Shown: positions 60,798-64,000 of the stretch, piece by piece
How positions within the stretch are numbered: the stretch's first letter is position 1
Layout: the number at the start of each line of letters is the position of its first letter
Source: Morella rubra
Taxonomy: Eukaryota; Streptophyta; Magnoliopsida; Fagales; Myricaceae
NCBI GenBank assembly: GCA_003952965.2
Contig: CM025851.1
Location: 11,717,161 to 11,781,160, forward strand
Direction of reading: 5' to 3'
Length of the DNA stretch: 64,000 nt
Position numbers and translations under genes: made by a program
The notes under the pieces: generated by a model
The model's input: only the letters and a program-made list of their open reading frames with translations
The model's database searches: none
What the model was told of the DNA's origin: nothing

Positions 60798-60866
60798 TTT
60801 TTTGTACATAAATCTCGGATATATATAATTGATAGAGATTTGGATCCACTAGTAACATGAAAAAGC

Positions 60867-60923
60867 TTAATCACTTGTAAGTCTTTTTTTTCGTTTTGCT
60901 GAATAATTAATCACTTGTAAGTC
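60867..60923. repeat. Poly(T) insertion with an exact 17-bp target duplication
   Basis: TTAATCACTTGTAAGTC at 60867-60883 recurs at 60907-60923. The 23 bases between are eight Ts plus CGTTTTGCTGAATAA, which on the minus strand is a short end followed by poly(A). Confidence 0.75.
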
Positions 60924-62115
60924 GAGATGACTGCATGCGTGCTGTCTATGTAGACAAGATTGTTTCTTTTTTATTTTTGTCCTTGTCGTTAACTTTTTCT
61001 TTTTTTGTTTATTACTAGATTAGGTATTGAAATAAATATCTACCATTTAAGTTAATTTAATTAAAATTCTAGAACATGTGATATGATCAGTGATATATAT
61101 GTGGGCCACGTCTTAGTGTTTAATTATATGTTACGTCTGCATGACCCGGGAAAAGAGATGAGTAAGTAGTAGTACATTTGGAGAATCTAGGGAGTACCCA
61201 TTTAAGAATATTAAAAACTATTATAAGGTTTCTTACCGTACTAGCAATTTCCGTTGTTTTACTAAATAAGGTACCGCACGCACATATAGTTGGTCCAAAC
61301 ATTCCTACTGCACTCTTCCATTTACTATATGGTACCATTTTCTGTGCGTGCGGGTTATTTTCGGGGTGTTTGTTTGTCAAAATTTTAGAGAATATTTTCG
61401 AAATTTTGAAAATTTTTACTTTATTGAGATTTATTAGAGTTTGTGAAAAGTGAAATATATATGTGTAAAAATTAAAAATTTTAAAATGTATTTATTTAAA
61501 AATTTTCATACTTCAAAATATTGAGGAAACAAACGGTACCTTTGTTTCCCCGGCCCCTTTCTAGACCCCATCACACAGAATGCATGTGGAGATCATCGCT
61601 CGGTGCGCTGCCAATGAAATAGAATTAGAAAGTGCAGCAGCGCATGCGCGCAGTTCCTGAGGCGGAGGCTCACGAACTCATTCGAAAACATGAGAAAGCC
61701 GCCGGCAACATTTTTCACTCGCGTCGGTTGTTTCAAACATTACCTTCAAATTTAGATTGCCTTCGAATTTTTCGGTCAACCCCAGTTGTAGATTTGGAAA
61801 AAAAAAAGTATATTTGAAAATATAAAAATAAAAAGTATATTTTAATGTTAAATTTGATTTTAAAGAAACATTTCGATCATCTATATAACTTTCTATTTAT
61901 AGAACGTAGTGTCATCAGATAAATTGAAATCTAAGTGATTCGATTTGATTTTTGTGATAGATATAGGACACGTAAAAATTTGCAAAAAGTGGGAGCTGAA
62001 TGATTTTATTCATGCAACAGGAAGAAATTAAGCCGAATGAAAGGTCACTTGCCCCCCTCTTTCTCTCTCTCTTATTATTATTTTTTTCCTCTTTTCTACG
62101 CTCTTTGTTCTAAGC

Positions 62116-62170
62116 GATAAGGACAGATTGTGTCAGAAAAAAAAAAAAAAAAAAGATAAGGACAAACTGT
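62116..62170. repeat. Poly(A) insertion with a 16-bp target duplication
   Basis: GATAAGGACAGATTGT at 62116-62131 is repeated with two differences at 62155-62170. Between are GTCAG and 18 A. Confidence 0.65.
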
Positions 62171-64000
62171 CTGATGTCAATCAGAGACGACAGCATTCCG
62201 CGTTGTCCAGTAATTCATCTCATATATATGAGTTCGAGTCACATGGGCAGCTTCGCTGGCTGGACCGACCCGTCTCGACTCACGCATGGCTGCCCGCACT
62301 TGTCTCGATCGGAATCTCATAGGACCAACCAAGATCAAGCCTACGTACTCTCGCTTATCTATTACCGGCACCGCTATCTTTTCAAGATCTCATACAAGTA
62401 TTATGTAATAGAAAAAGGCATCGTTTTTTTTTTTTTGCTATAAGCAATTTTCACACACATATATTCGTAATAATATTCCACACATTTCAGTACCCAACCG
62501 GCTGCCATAAACAGAACTAAACAAAGAGAGGAGAAATTAGACATTTATATATATATATATAAATAAATATTAATTATATTTTTACAACCAAAAAGTTTAT
62601 TAACAGGTCCTGCATCGACATTAAAATAGAGTTGTGACCACTAAATGTTTGATAAGCCAGTTTTAGTGGAAAAAATAAAAGAGGCAAAAATTATTCAAAT
62701 AGTCTATCTAGTTTCAACTTTGTAACAATTTAGTTACTGTAGTTCGACCATTAATGATTTAGTCACTGAGATCACAGATAAGGCTGACATTTTTTAAACA
62801 ATATCGTTTTTTCTTTGGCTTTTGAGTTGTTTGGTCCCATGTTGTAGGAGAGCTACTGCCACCTGAAAAACGAAGAAAACGAATTGCACTGTATTCATCG
62901 CCAATCTGCCTTGCACTTTCACTACTTCTCAAGCGCTCTTGCATGTCTGATACTTGTCTGGTTGCCGTGAAAATATAAAATGGAAGGAGAACAAATGAAA
63001 GGAAGAATTTTAAACTCGTCTATTGAGTTGTTTTGCTCAGAAACAAATAAGCTGAATAGTATTCCGAGTACTAGTTTTTTTTGGCAACTAAGAAATTTCA
63101 TAGTGCTTCATTTATTCAGCTCCGTTTGCGTTATTGAAAGTAATCTGTTTATTTTCGTAGCTTGAAGAATTCTTCAGTGATGTCGGCTTCGTCAATTGTG
63201 TTTTTTTTTTTTTGGTAATGCAAATGTTTAAAAAAGGTCAAGTCAATCTTGTCCCCTTATTTAAAAATATCAAGTCAGCCTATTACTTTACGGAGAAACA
63301 AAGGTATGGACAGAGGGACAAATCACATGATAATTTGAGGAACTAAATTATTGAGGATGGAATCACATGATCAAACAAAGGTGTGAAGATTTGGTCATCG
63401 TGGGTCTTACTAGAGACGATGCTACGTGACCCCCATTTTTTTTTTTTTTTTTTCAAAATTTTCTCGAACCGAGGATATTTTTGTAAGCCAACGGTAGTCT
63501 TCAATAGGGGGCCCCAAAATTGGCAAGACAGAAAACGTACGAGGAGTGAGTGTGTGAATTTTAAAAGAAAAAATCCAACCGATCTTTTTGACTTTTTCCT
63601 CTCAGTCAGCCTTTTCAACTCCTCTCTCCTCTATCTCTCTATCCTTGTCTCCCAGATTTAACCCCTCCCCTCAGCCTCTCTCCTCTGTCCCTCAAAGTCT
63701 CTGCGGAGGCATTTTATTTCAAGGCCGACTTCGTTGAGTCCTAAACTTTTATACGGTGCACGGCGGATCTGGGATTTTTTTTTTCTTGTATGAGGTTAAT
63801 TATGTTTCTCAACCCACGCATACATTAATACTATTCTTTAATAGATTTAAACATTTCTTAGCTCTCTTGTTTTTCAACGTCTCAAAAACAATAAAGTTCG
63901 TTCTGAAAAAATGCCTCCTCAAAGTTAGAATTTTAACAATTATTATTGTATAATTAAAATATTAATACTCTATGTTTATATGTGATAAATAAAGAAAAAA

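Larger units (their letters stand above)
59900..64000. other. AT-rich intergenic DNA, no recognisable gene
   Basis: Apart from the small insertions listed separately, this stretch holds AT-rich DNA with homopolymers. A short TA repeat lies near 62550, and a likely small MITE at about 61362-61540 has inverted ends (GGGGTGTTTGTTT and AAACAAACGGTACC). Short open frames near 60480-60660 and 61632-61817 have no resemblance to known proteins that I can see. Confidence 0.45.

Overview
This window is nuclear DNA from a flowering plant, most likely a eudicot. The genes are split by GT-AG introns, the intergenic DNA is AT-rich, and the families are plant-specific (an auxin response factor with a miR160 site, a CASP-like membrane protein, a plastid-type GNAT). 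Chromovirus-type Ty3/gypsy retrotransposons and MITEs are also present. The species cannot be told from the sequence. Splice sites below were placed by eye, from GT/AG dinucleotides plus frame continuity between exons.

Layout, left to right. 1-5.9 kb: no recognisable gene. 6.6-9.4 kb (+): an ARF10/16-class auxin response factor with an intact miR160 target. 12.8-14.5 kb: a ~700-bp direct duplication over the promoter and first exon of the next gene. 14.5-21.6 kb (+): a chloroplast-type phosphoglucosamine mutase family gene whose middle exons carry frame lesions and a partial duplication with a strange mosaic junction. 23.2-25.3 kb (-): a GNAT acetyltransferase. 26.2-26.7 kb (-): the last exons of an M28 metallopeptidase (ER metallopeptidase type). 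26.7-41.4 kb: a nested cluster of at least four LTR elements, ended by a 136-N gap. 41.6-42.2 kb: a Mutator-type MITE. 42.3-45.0 kb (-): the first six exons of the same M28 gene. 45.6-48.1 kb (+): a CASP-like 5A protein, head-to-head with the M28 gene. 49.4-55.2 kb (+): mRNA-decapping enzyme DCP2. 56.2-56.7 kb (+): intronless 60S ribosomal protein L12. 56.7-64 kb: AT-rich DNA with MITEs, tandem duplications and small poly(A) retroposition scars, but no gene I can name.

The genes do not form a pathway; they are ordinary neighbours. The most informative part is the 26.2-45.0 kb interval, where one gene has been split by nested retroelements and its central exons are missing. Target-site duplications and interrupted frames allow the order of events to be reconstructed: gypsy element A entered the M28 gene; elements B and C entered A; D entered C; and a deletion joined C to the penultimate M28 exon.

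I found no evidence of a new enzymatic or defence system. The points most worth checking are the split M28 gene, the mosaic junction in the mutase gene (which looks like an assembly artefact), a 63-bp in-frame duplication of a splice donor in the CASP-like gene, and a recurring class of tiny poly(A)-only insertions flanked by 14-17-bp target duplications.
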